A stretch of DNA of 64,000 nucleotides from Hypholoma sublateritium FD-334 SS-4. Lineage: Eukaryota > Basidiomycota > Agaricomycetes > Agaricales > Strophariaceae. This document shows positions 35,436-45,924 of the stretch, one piece after another (positions within the stretch are counted from its first letter, which is position 1; every line of letters starts with the position of its first letter). Made by a program: the position numbers and the translations under genes. Where the stretch lies: contig KN817566.1 in the NCBI GenBank assembly GCA_000827495.1, positions 186,001-250,000 of the forward strand. Direction: 5' to 3'. The notes under the pieces were generated by a model. The model was given only the letters and a program-made list of their open reading frames with translations, had not been told where the DNA came from and did not search any database.

Positions 35436-36528
35436 TCACCGCGCACTGCTTTCCGGCGACCCTGACTGGGAAGGTTCACTCGGCGGGTGGTTGTGCGCGT
35501 TCTTCATATGGCGCTTGAGCGCGTCGTCACGCGTGAAGACCTTGTCGCACGGAGGCACGAGGCAGACATAGCTGGGCTCCTTGTGCAGTCGCGACTCGAG
35601 GTGGCGTTTGAGGTCGCCCTTGGAGCCCGCGTAGAAGTTGGGGCACAAGTCGCACTTGTACTCTTTGCGCTTGAACCCACTCTGCCCGCCGTTGCCGCCC
35701 TTGCGTGGCCGAGGCGTCTTTGCTGGTTTGACTTCTGGCTGAGGCGGCGGTGGTGGCGGCGGCGCGTCGTCGTCATCGCTGTCTTCGTCATCCTCCGACG
35801 GCGGCGTCTCTTGGCGCTTGCGCTTCGGCGGCTGTGAGCGCGTCCTGGGCTTGTCTGGAGGCACGGGAGGTCTGCTGTTGGCGGGCGGAAATCGATATTC
35901 GGCGGCCGGGACTGCTGGGCCGGAGAGATGCGACGACGAGAAGCTGGCTGGGGCCGGCTTCAGGATACGTACGGCAGAGGGAAGAGAAGGTAGCGCGTTC
36001 CAGGATCGCTCGCGTTCCCTTGTCGGCGAACTCTCGTGGTTGTTCCGGATGTCAGACACGGCAGCACGCGGCCTGTGGTCATCGTAGTCATCCGACCTGC
36101 AGACGAGCGTGAGTTTTGGAGGAGATGCAGATGAGATTCGGTACACACGCGTCGTCATCGCTGTACTCCTCTGGCCTGCCACCTCCGCCCCCCTCGGATC
36201 CCGATGACGCTCTCCTCGACGGCGCCCCGTCCTCGTCCTCCTCGGGATCGTCTTCCATATGTCGCTTATCGTCAAATCGAGTGGCCGACTCGCGCGTGAA
36301 CGCGTTGCCCATGGGGTACGCGCCCGTCTGGAGGTACGCCATGTGCGCCAGCTCGGTGCTCGTCAACCGCGGTGGCCTATACTCCCTCGGCTGCCTAGAG
36401 CTTGCTGGATTGATACCGGGGGCGTGCGGAGGTGCAACCGCTGCCCACGTTGCAGAGGCGGGGTCGGAGCGGCTGGAAACGTCGCTGGTGGCACTGTAGT
36501 TTCTGTGCAAGCCGACCGGTTTGTGCAT
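35436..36528 (-). CDS. C2H2 zinc-finger protein, putative DNA-binding
   Basis: Two exons (minus): 36528-36149 and 36096-35436, giving 346 aa. The N-terminal half is disordered, with an acidic patch ([10 protein letters not shown]) and a Gly/Ser stretch. The second exon starts with an SDDYDDH segment, then has a basic nuclear-localisation-like KRKRQE, an acidic DDEDSDDDD run and a Pro run. Two C-terminal fingers follow: [12 protein letters not shown]...RHLESRLH (Cx2C, Hx5H) and [21 protein letters not shown] (Cx4C, Hx4H). The same two-finger C-terminus is found in the gene at 55895-56718, so the two are likely distant paralogues. The start is the ATG opening [12 protein letters not shown]; an upstream in-frame ATG exists at 36711 but lies in promoter-like sequence. 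Confidence 0.82.
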
Positions 36529-37370
36529 GCTAAGTGCAGTATTGAAGTGTATGTGTAGGAAGGGTGATAAATAGAGATGGAAGCGCGAAGGTCGAAGCGC
36601 AGTTGTTTGTGGGCTTTTAACAGATTGGTAAAGATCTGAAAGGCAAAAATCGTGCCACCGTGCCACCGTGCCACTGATCCTAGACTGGGGTTTCGTGCCT
36701 GGAAACCCCATTTGCTCTCATCGGATTTTCGGGTTTACACGAGTTTTGCAGTCAAATAGGTAAGTACTTAGTACATATTTCGGAGTACATATCTTCTTTG
36801 TATCTTCTGCATAATTTTTGTGGTCTCTACAATAATTGGCACAAAAGACCTTACCCTGCCACCAGATCTCGCTCCTTTGCCGAGCTTTTGATTGACATCG
36901 GTCATGCAAATTTTCAAGACAACAATGGTCTACAATAGTCACTAGTGGCACTGGAAAGGCCGGCAACCGGACTCGGAGTCAGAGGATATTTGCGTCTGCG
37001 TCCACGTGATATAGGCGCGACTCAGTTGCTGTCAGTGACGCAGTTCATCCAGGTTCATCTCAATACATTTTCCTTCTTCAGCCTTTCTTCCATCTCCTTC
37101 CCCTGCAGACCTGTAGCAGGCCAAATGTGACATTCGAAAACGGTCGTATAACAGCAGCCACGCTAAATAAATGCTAGTATGGAGAAGCGAGCAAAGAATA
37201 GTGTTTTTCAAGTGCGTTGTAATACCTTTGTGATACAACCAAAACTTTGTTAACAAAGTTGATTCTCGAAGGACCGCTCCAATACCCTATCTTCCCTTTC
37301 ATACTGTCCAGATTCTCCCACTATTTCAAGTAAACGTCTACGAACTTACGATACAGGCGTAATCTCCATA
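36529..37370. other. intergenic, divergent promoters
   Basis: Between the C2H2 gene (-) and the unknown gene at 37371 (+). It holds a perfect 8-bp x 3 tandem repeat (cgtgccac) at 36651-36674 and an actcggagtc palindromic core at 36971-36980. Confidence 0.5.
36651..36674. repeat. tandem repeat (cgtgccac)x3
   Basis: Three perfect 8-bp copies about 125 bp upstream of the chosen start of the C2H2 gene. Confidence 0.9.
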
Positions 37371-38777
37371 ATGCCAACGAAGCCCTCGTTCCAACATATA
37401 TCTAGCGAACCAAGGGACTCGTCTCCCACCACCACTGTTATTGAAGACATGAACGAGGCTTATTCACATGGTCGAACCATAACCGACCTATTTGAATCCA
37501 CGAGCACAGATTACGAGGCGATGAGAGCTGCACGATATTCCAAAGCCGAGCAAGCCCTGGCTGAAACCGTGCAGTACTCATTGCAGCAATCTTCATCAAT
37601 CCGAGAGCTTCAAATGAATGCTCTCAAGGAAGCAACATCACTTTTGAATGCCCACATTGTCGATGCCAAAGAACGGCTTGAAAAGCTACGCCCCATACTC
37701 ATCAATCGCCAGGTCGAGCCCGATGTTTTCCGCTCGATGTTACACCAACGCTGGATGGATGAGCGGAACCTGTATGCTGCAGAGCAATTGTCGAAGGCCC
37801 TCGAAGACCATCTAGCAACACTTGCTTCAAACCCAATGCCATTTGCTAGTACTTGTGCGACCAAGCCTTCGAATGCGAAGCTAAATGCCGCAAAGAATTT
37901 AGAAAGATTCTTTGACTCACCCCTGCAGAAGGTTCAGGTGAGAAACCGGGTTCGTAGATGTATTGGTCCTGCATCGCAGCCTCGGCAGGAGAAGAAGCCC
38001 GATTTTCCGCGCATACATCATCATAGACACTTACTCTCCCTCAAGCTCAAGCCGCCAGACATGCGCCTCTCGTTCGTTAAACCATATACCACCAATCATG
38101 TGAAAGTTATCACCGCTCCACCACCTCTACCACCTCTCCCTCCTACGCCCATTCCTGAAGTGCCTGAAATAGACTGCTCATCAACCCCGTCTATCTCTGG
38201 AACAGCGACAATATGGTATTCCTCTCCCCGCTCAACGGAGGAGATTCTGGAAGGTCTTGTTGTCTCGATGCCCGACTATGTTTCGGGCCTTCTCGCTAAC
38301 CTTGACACTGCTGCCCCACCACAATTAACCACCCCTCCCGCTCGCTGTCTTGCTGCCCCTCACTCTGCAGAAACTATACTACCCGTACGACCTGTCCCAG
38401 GTGCACATGTTCCGGCTGTGCTGCACAAGTCTTCCTCGCGGCGCCGGCTAAGTGCAATGCTACCTGGGGCTCTTTCCTCCCGTATGGGGCCACCCGCCAG
38501 TCGTGTTCTTCCCGCTAGCAAACGATTCAACAGTCCGCCACCCTCAGGCTTTCAGCGGTGCATGCACATCCATGCAGAGCCGATGTCAGAGGAGCACGCC
38601 GCGCCGCAGCTCGCCGGTAGGGTATCGTTCTCGGCCAGCCACCTGCCGGACATCGTAGGCTCGAAGCCGGAGGCGGATGTCGTGCCGTATGCGTCGCAGG
38701 TCGCGTTGGGCGGCGGAAACTCGAGGATTGTCGCGCGCCTGCGCCGGCGCATCTCCATATTGCGGGGGAAACCCTGA
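37371..38777 (+). CDS. unknown protein, N-terminal helical, C-terminal Pro/Ser/Arg-rich
   Basis: A single 468-codon open frame, notable in a window where almost every other gene is split. Residues about 50-160 are predicted helical from composition, with coiled-coil-like stretches (EQALAETVQYSLQQ, NALKEATSLLNAHIVDAKER, AAEQLSKALEDHL). The rest is Pro/Ser-rich, with PPPLPPLPPTPIPEVPE at about residue 250 and a basic, arginine-rich end (RIVARLRRRISILR). No catalytic motif, signal peptide or TM segment is visible. The pattern suits an adaptor, but this is inference. The start is the first ATG after the pyrimidine-rich leader. Confidence 0.75.
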   Translation: MPTKPSFQHISSEPRDSSPTTTVIEDMNEAYSHGRTITDLFESTSTDYEAMRAARYSKAEQALAETVQYSLQQSSSIRELQMNALKEATSLLNAHIVDAKERLEKLRPILINRQVEPDVFRSMLHQRWMDERNLYAAEQLSKALEDHLATLASNPMPFASTCATKPSNAKLNAAKNLERFFDSPLQKVQVRNRVRRCIGPASQPRQEKKPDFPRIHHHRHLLSLKLKPPDMRLSFVKPYTTNHVKVITAPPPLPPLPPTPIPEVPEIDCSSTPSISGTATIWYSSPRSTEEILEGLVVSMPDYVSGLLANLDTAAPPQLTTPPARCLAAPHSAETILPVRPVPGAHVPAVLHKSSSRRRLSAMLPGALSSRMGPPASRVLPASKRFNSPPPSGFQRCMHIHAEPMSEEHAAPQLAGRVSFSASHLPDIVGSKPEADVVPYASQVALGGGNSRIVARLRRRISILRGKP

Positions 38778-39224
38778 AACACCATTCGTCGCCTGGATTA
38801 GAAGTTGAATCATTCTTTTTTTGATACTATATCGCTTTCATTTGTTTTTATTGATTATGGATTGATTTTGCACCATGAGTTTAGCCTGCACGCCAATAAG
38901 TAAATCATTGTTTCTAGGAATGAATAACTTCTGTTCGTTTTAAAGACATGATACTCCCAAGAGTCTAGTTCGCCTAGATAGCTGGCGCTGCCGATCGATC
39001 CTGCGCCACGCTAGACTCATTCGGGTATGCAATTTGCCGATCACACAAGTACTGGCAATACGCTACTATTCTACCACATAGTCTAATTGACCGCCTTGCT
39101 TTTTATATAATAAAGTCGTCGATATGCATCGATATGTCGCATACAAAGTGACGGTCGAGTCGACTCTCGCGAAGCCCCGCACTCACCCTTCTCTGTCTCC
39201 CTTTTTCGAAACACCGAACGGAAC
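38778..39224. other. intergenic, nothing recognised
   Basis: Spacer between two plus-strand genes. It is AT-rich with short frames only. Confidence 0.4.
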
Positions 39225-40121
39225 ATGGCCAACCCTGATAGAGAGAACGAGTCCGAACTCAACCTCTTGGAAGCGAAGTGCAAGTATTTTGTCAAGAACG
39301 CACATGTACCTCAGCATGATGGTGCTCGGGCTTACCCTGAGATCTCACATCCAGTGCGCAATGAAAAGATATTCCGGCGTGAGGACTGGCAAATCTTGAA
39401 CACATCGCGTAATGTCCCAATATCTCTCGCCTTAATATACGAGAACTGATGCAAGGGTAGCCAGTGACGTCCTGTAAACTTCAATGTGATGTTCTTGACG
39501 AAGATAATGTGATTCTTCAGCAGAAATGTGAGACCGCAGTGAAAATTGTGGGGGCCTACTCACGACAGAAATTCAGGTAATGCTCTTGAGAGCGAACTAG
39601 CAGCAGAAAAGCAGAATTCAGAAAAAAAGAAGGAAGTTATCATCGACCTTCGCAAGGAGCTTGAATTATATCAACGTTCTTTTGCAAGAATATCGAAGAT
39701 GCTAGATGATTTTAACAACTCGAAGGTGTGTGTTATTTAACTTTCTTATTCAAAAATAAATCGATAACCTCCTCAGTAAAAAGATCGAAAGTAAAGCAAA
39801 TAAGCAGGCCTGCACTAACTGGTTCATGGTCGCCCTTTTCCTGCCACAAACTTGAAAGCACATCGGAGTATGATGACTCAAGTATGACCAAGTCTTGGAT
39901 GCAAATCACGCAAGCCCGATGCTGGAGTCTGATTACATGTATAAACCCCATGACAAAATGTGCAAGTGAAGCTACAAAGAAAGTGAGAATAAGAAGCGAA
40001 AAGCCGCCAAGCAAACGTGAGGCAAGCGCAAGCGCCGGATCTCGGGCCTCGTCGGCATGAGCAAGCGGAGCCTGGTTTACCGGAGATTGCCGAGAATGCA
40101 GAAACCCTGTACCCGCTTTGA
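39225..40121 (+). CDS. small coiled-coil protein, unknown, 3' part unresolved
   Basis: Three exons join cleanly: 39225-39408, 39465-39527 and 39577-39725. They give MANPDRENESEL ... REDWQILNTS, then LQCDVLDEDNVILQQKC, then NALESELAAEKQ with a heptad-like EVIIDLRKELELYQRSF helix. The intron 39528-39576 must be spliced to avoid a stop. After 39725 (GTGTGT donor) the path is unclear: acceptor 39777 in one phase stops at once. Coding-like pieces continue (YDQVLDANHASPMLESDY at about 39882, then EPGLPEIAENAETLYPL ending at 40121). I give 40121 as a possible end. No family is recognised. Confidence 0.5.
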
Positions 40122-40308
40122 TCAATTCCTTCAAAACCGATAACGAGGAGCATCTAACCTTCTGGCTTTCGTGTTTGTCTTGCCTTCTTGAAAGTTAAGG
40201 AGCTTTCGCATATCATTCACCTCCTGTGAGTTGAGATTGCATTGTGCGAGGTCCTACTGTTAAATTTACGTGTTTCGTGAACGTCCTAGAAAAACGTTGA
40301 GCAAGAGC

Positions 40309-41344
40309 ATGTCGGATTGGGGTGAAGTCTCTCGCTTTAATATTCGTAACGCTCACCAAATGTCTTACAAACGGACTTTCTTGGCACGCAGAAGAGTCCG
40401 GGAGTGAGGAATCATCTGTTGGGAAGCCTGCCGCTGCCCCCAAAGTAGCACCTGCAGCGCCTGCAGTGAAAAAGCCCGTTGGGAAGGGAAAGTGGGGCGG
40501 CGAAGATGAGGAAGAGTCTGATCCAGCGGTGAGTGTAGGCCGTAATATCTTTGTGGTTATTCCCATGATATTTATCTTGCTTAGAGCGATTGGGAAGAAT
40601 CATCCGAGGAGGAATCGGAGGAGGCAAAGCCAGTCGTCGCGCCTCCGAAGAAAAAAGGTACTCTGAAAGCAAAACTCGCGGAAAAAGAGGCGCAGAAGGC
40701 AGTAAAAAAGGATTCGGACGATTCGGACCCTTACGATTCAGACGCTGTTCTCGATCCGCGGGAAAAGGCTCGGAGAGACAAAGAACGCGAGCTGAAGGCT
40801 GATTTGAACAATGCTGCAGATCTCCTTGGAGCGGCTGCCCTTGGTGGTATGCTGCGATCTTCACTACCATGCCGTATACGCCAAAGTTTAAATGTTGTTA
40901 TCATCACAGGAACATCCAACAAGGAGCTGGACTCTCTAATATCCGCTCAGCCCCGCACCAAGGAGGACTTCATCCAGCTCTCAGACCGGATTATTGAATT
41001 CATCATGAAGCGTCACGTATCGAAACCCCTCTATTCTGTCTTTATTGAACACCATGCCCGTGCTATCGCAATGCCCCTCAAAGATGTCGAAGTTCGGAAA
41101 GTAGCCAGCGGGTTGACTACGCTGGCGAATGAAAAACAGAAAGAACAGAGGGATAAAGCAAGCGGAAAGAAGAAATCCAAAGCCGCTACCAAGCCTGGCT
41201 TAGGCGCTGCCAAGGTCTCGGCGAGGTATGAAATTATCACCGGCATGTGGAATTCGACTAACATCCCCCCTCTGTAGACAAGATACATCAATCTATGATG
41301 AGGCTTTGGATGACTTTGGGAACGGCGACGGTGACTTCATGTAA
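40309..41344 (+). CDS. HCR1: translation initiation factor eIF3 subunit J (Hcr1)
   Basis: Five exons: 40309-40321, 40392-40528, 40585-40846, 40910-41225, 41278-41344, giving 264 aa, the family's usual length. The acidic N-terminus (MSDWEESGSEESS, then SDWEESSEEESEE), the Lys/Ala-rich middle (KKKGTLKAKLAEKEAQK), DPREKARRDKERELKADLNNA and the C-terminal DDFGNGDGDFM are typical of eIF3j. eIF3j binds the 40S decoding site and the eIF3 core during initiation. It is also needed for late 20S rRNA processing in yeast. The first coding exon is 13 nt (MSDW plus one base), and the second WEES copy opens exon 3. Confidence 0.93.
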
Positions 41345-42021
41345 AAGAATGCCTTCGGATTCTCAGCGTCAGTATTCGCGTGTTGGATGCAAGTTGGACG
41401 GACCTTATATGAATTACAGTGCGCCATCCTATTTGTACACTTTCCAATTATATTCACAGTGATTACAAAATCCCACACTGATGCAAAAAAGAAGGGCCAC
41501 AAAACAATCATAACGGTTCCATATGACTGCTACACCAACGTGCATTCAGATTATACGCCGTCTCCGATGTTATCTTGCTCCTGACCTGCACGTTTGACGC
41601 TATCTTGTGGTTTCGTGAGAGTCAATTTTGCGAACCAGGCTAACCTTGCCCCATGACAATGTTAAAAGATTCAGATAAATTCACATGGCACGCTACTCTC
41701 ATCGTCGGATGTTCTCCTAATTATACAGGTAATGCATTTTAATAGAGTATTTATAGACGTGCGCGATCTCTGCAGGTGGTATCAGGGACTATCCGATCTT
41801 TCCTCGCCGCCGACCATTATGAACTTCAGTTTAACTCCTTTCCGCATGGTATTTTCTATTCTGAGCATTGAAAGCGCACGTTTGCTCATTCAACGCTTTA
41901 CCTGACTATCGACCTCAGAACGATATCACTCGTCTCAGACATAATGGAAGAAATATATATACAGAGGTGAGTGCGGGTCAAGTTTTGTAGTCATCCAAAC
42001 GATACTGTAACTTGTTCCAAA
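41345..42021. other. intergenic, nothing recognised
   Basis: Spacer holding the promoter of the phosphatase-like gene. A TATA-like tatatatac lies at about 41955, roughly 65 bp before the start codon. Confidence 0.4.
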
Positions 42022-43360
42022 ATGATCTTCACTCCCTTTATCTACGCTAGCCTCGCCATCACAGGAGCGAAAGCTATAGTATCTGGTCTGGTCTTCGACC
42101 GGTACATCAGTATTTGGCTCGAGAATACTGATTTCTCTTCCGCTGCTGCCGATCGTGAGTGAGGCACTAATTTTGTCACAGTATTAATTTTTTATACTAC
42201 ATACTAGCAAACTTTGCGGCCTTGACAAAGCAGGGGCTTCAGATGACCAACTTCTTCGGTGTAACCCATCCGTCGGAGCCAAACTATGTTTCTGTAGCCG
42301 GAGGAGAATACTTCGGGATGGACAACGACAATTTGAACAACATTCCTGCAAATATCTCCAGCATTGTCGACCTCTTGGAAGACAAGGGGATTAGTTGGGG
42401 AGAATACGAAGAGGATATGCCGTCCACTGGATTCACTGGATTTTCTTTCAACAATGCCGCCGGCGCCAATGACTATGTTCGCAAGCACAAGTAGGTTTAT
42501 TGACCTTGGCACGCGAGTTTTTTTTAATACGGAGTTCGCAGTCCTCTCGTGATTTACGACTCCGTTTCCACCACTTCGCGAGTAAACAACATCAAGAATT
42601 TCACCCTGTTTCAGCAGGATCTAGCCAACAATGCTTTACCGCAGTGGATTTTCATTACGCCAAACATGAGTTAGCCTATATGTTTGTAATTCATCCCCAA
42701 CGACTAACGCTTCTCCTCACAGCTGATGATGGTCATGATTCATCCATCACCGTTGCCTCCAAATGGGCGATAAACTTTCTTACTCCGTTGTTGAAGAATC
42801 CTAATTTCAACGCGAACAAGACCCTGATCGTCCTGAGTGAGCTCATATTCCGTGATTAACGTACTGACTTATACTGATAACAATATCTAGCATTCGATGA
42901 AAACGGCACAGATAGTGCAGCGAACCGCATTGACACCATCGTCCTTGGATCAGCTCTCCCGGAATCCCTTGTGGGAAAGACAGACACCGCTTTCTACAAC
43001 CATTATTCTGAGCTAGCAACCGTAGAGGCCAACTGGGGCCTTCACACTCTCGGCCGGTACGACGTCGGCGCAAACGTCTTTTCATTCATTGGATCCATCA
43101 CGGGCGATGTTATACGTGCACCCACTAGCCCCGCCTTGTCTAGCATTCTACTGAACAAATCTTATCCTGGCCTTTTCAACTCGGCCACATCGCGCCCTCT
43201 CCCCGTCCCGAACACCACCCTCACTGTCAATGGGCGAACCGTCCTCCCTGCTATCATTTCTACATGGGGTACTGCTGCTCTCCAAAAGTGCACAACATAC
43301 ACCGGGGCCGTGGACGTTCCAAGCTCCAGCAACCCTCCCGTTCTCCCGAAAGGATGTTAA
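42022..43360 (+). CDS. secreted acid phosphatase-like protein (phosphoesterase family)
   Basis: Five exons: 42022-42154, 42208-42490, 42542-42669, 42723-42836, 42891-43360, giving 375 aa. A hydrophobic N-terminus (IFTPFIYASLAITGAKA) fits a signal peptide. Family motifs follow: FDRYISIWLENTDF, FFGVTHPSEPNYVSVAGG with the catalytic-region His/Asn pair, FITPNMTDDGHDSSITVASKW spread over two exons, and TFDENGTD. This is the pattern of fungal phosphate-repressible acid phosphatases (PF04185 type). Several N-glycosylation sequons (NIS, NFT, NTT) suit an extracellular protein. The role is likely release of phosphate from organic esters outside the cell. Confidence 0.9.
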
Positions 43361-43731
43361 TTGTTAAGCGCCCTACAGTCTGCTAAGATTGTTTACTCTT
43401 AGACACTGTGCAAGTAGTCTTGATAAACATATTTTTAGTTTCGTATATCTGAGATGTTCTGATGATTGCGATGATAAGTATCATTTTATCGTTCTTTTGC
43501 CCAGGATACTTATAGGATCGTTTGAGGTTGGTTTGAGGTGGAAGCTGGGTGGAAGTGTTTCGGGATTAATAAAGTACAGGGTCCCGCCCGATGCAGCTTT
43601 TCATTCACACAAATGGAGACAAGTATCCCACGTCCAACTTGTCCGCAATTTCCACCCATCGCTCGAGTTATACTCGGGCGACATACTTGCCAATGCACCA
43701 AATCACTGGATCCGCATAGGGCTCCCTCATC
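43361..43731. other. intergenic, nothing recognised
   Basis: Short spacer between two plus-strand genes, holding the 5' flank of the F-box-like gene. Confidence 0.4.
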
Positions 43732-45319
43732 ATGCCTAAACTCCCCCCCGAAATCTGGCTTAACATCGCCAAAAACCTCTCTAAACAGGAATTGCGCCGT
43801 CATATTGGCCTCAACCGTATCTTTCTCAATGTCGTGCTCGATCGGCAGTGGAAGCACATGAGGTTCTCAACTGCCCACCTTTTATATCATGATTTGGAAC
43901 GCATATCGTGAGTCCATAATTCCATTTCTGTACTACTTAGTCGTTGCTTGACACACGGCCAGAGACCCTTTCATTGCCAAAAGGATCGAAACTATGCACA
44001 TCACCCTATACATTGAATGCAAGTATAGCTGGAAGAGACGCTTCAAGTCCATCGGGTCATTCTGCATGCACTTTCGTGACACAACTGTTGTCCGCGACGC
44101 TATTGGATTCATGCGTAAGCGTCCCGCCAAAGCACCGTTTGTCGACGTTGTCAACACACTTCACGCCATTACGCCGCTGTTACTCAACATCCGGGATATC
44201 ACAATCATGACCTCATACGGCTTATCTTATTCTATATCATATCCGCTTTTGCGAAACCTTCTGTCCTCTTTTTCCGGATCTTCGGGGAGTTCTCTGCGCC
44301 GGCTGTCTTTGGAAGGAACCTTGGACGAGTTTTCGACGTTGCTGGGATCCAATCCAACGTTCAACAATCTGGAGGAGCTCAATCTCGTGTTCAAAGAAAC
44401 GCATTCACTTTCCGACTCGAATTGGGACATAAACCTGCTGATTAGTATTGTCACTCCCTTTATTAACTGCCTTTGCTACCACCTCCAGGTTTTGTCCATT
44501 AAATCTTATTTTGCTTTGAACCTCTCGGAATTTTTCACGACACTCACGTTGTTTCCCATACTGTGGAAACTCGACGTCCGGACGGCCTTTCACAAAACCC
44601 TCCAATATCCACTGAGCATGATCACTTTCATCGCGAACCACTCTGACACACTGCGGGATCTGGGCCTGCCTATGATTCCTTTCCAGCGCTTCTCGCCAGA
44701 CATGGAGCATCACGAGGCGCTCATGGAGTGGCTCGTACTCCTGGTTGCGGACGACAAATGTCTTGCACAGCTACAATGTCTCGAGATCTATCCCACTAAA
44801 ACGGTGATGGGGCTGGACATTCTCCTCGCGTGCATCCGGCGCGCGTCGAACAGCCTGCGGGAGATCAACATCCGGGGACGCTTTTTTTCCCCACACGAAA
44901 CTTGCCTTATCCTCGACACCCTTTCGCACTGCGATAATTTACAGTCGCTGGGCTTCAACACCTGTCGACTGGAGATACAGCTGTTTGACGCGCTGGCTGC
45001 GAAGCTTCCCCACGTTGAGCGGATTGTGATGATGATTGATAATGACTTTCAGGAGGACCAGTCACGAGGGATATCTGCAAGTTCCCATTTCTTATTTCTT
45101 TTTGTCGACTGCTGGCTCAACGTGCTTCCCCTTTTCAAGCCCTCGTTCCCGGAGGCATTGCAGGAGCGGCAATATATCTCGTGGAATCTGAAGCACCTAC
45201 AGGTAAAGCCAAAGGGCGCCCTGCTAGACACCAATATCCTGTATGCTCTTGCAAGAAGCATACCTTCCCTCCGATTCCTGGGAGAAAATGGTGTTGGTAG
45301 AAGTGACACTAGAGTGTGA
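43732..45319 (+). CDS. F-box-like protein with LRR-like C-terminus
   Basis: Two exons: 43732-43907 and 43963-45319, giving 510 aa. The first exon encodes a short F-box-like motif, MPKLPPEIWLNIAKNLSKQE, followed by LRRHIGLNRIFLNVVLDRQW. The rest has irregular leucine-rich repeats: SLRRLSLEGTLDEFSTLL, NNLEELNLVF, LRDLGLPMIPF, SLREINIRGRF, NLQSLGFNTCRL, SLRFLG. Agaricomycetes carry very many such proteins. By family knowledge the F-box would dock on Skp1 of an SCF ubiquitin ligase, with the repeats binding a substrate that cannot be guessed. It starts at the first ATG of the F-box. Confidence 0.85.
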
Positions 45320-45924
45320 TATTGGGTTATGTAAGTTCCTGTGTTTCTTCTTTGCTTTGCTATGGTGGCGTTAGGATATAACGGACCGGAGTCTCTGTTC
45401 CTCTCAATGTCAGAAATGCGTTCAAAGCAACCTTGGCCAGCCTTGGCCATACCTGCGGCCAGAATCAAGAACGTGTCGAACTTACATAGCCTTGGTAATT
45501 TCCGGCCGCTACTATTAGTGTTCTGTACAGGACCTAAGTATCTATCTATGTTCGACTCTTCATTAAAGCCATCTTAGGAAGGGTTGCCCAAAACCCATAG
45601 GCCCAGCAGGCTGCTGCGGCCTGCGCAGAGCCTACCTCGAGGCGCTGCCGGCGGTCGGGCCTGAGTTACGTTGCTCTTTTGAGTTTTTTGTCAGGACATT
45701 CGGGCTGCATCCTGCTGCATCCTTGAGGCCGAAATGAAGTTGAGCATTGAATTCGGAGCGTCAGATATAGAAGACCCTGAATTGCGTCCGGTGACCGGAA
45801 CACCTGTGGGATTCTTGTGTTCAACCTGTGTAGCCTCGTGTAGAAAAATTGTTGTCTCTGTACTTATACCGCGAAACCTCCTGTAATCTGTCTCCCTTTC
45901 ACGACGACCTCTATGCGCTAGACG
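45320..45924. other. intergenic, nothing recognised
   Basis: Promoter of the Hsp70-like gene. A GC-rich patch (gcccagcaggctgctgcggcctg) lies at about 45601. No gene is seen. Confidence 0.4.
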
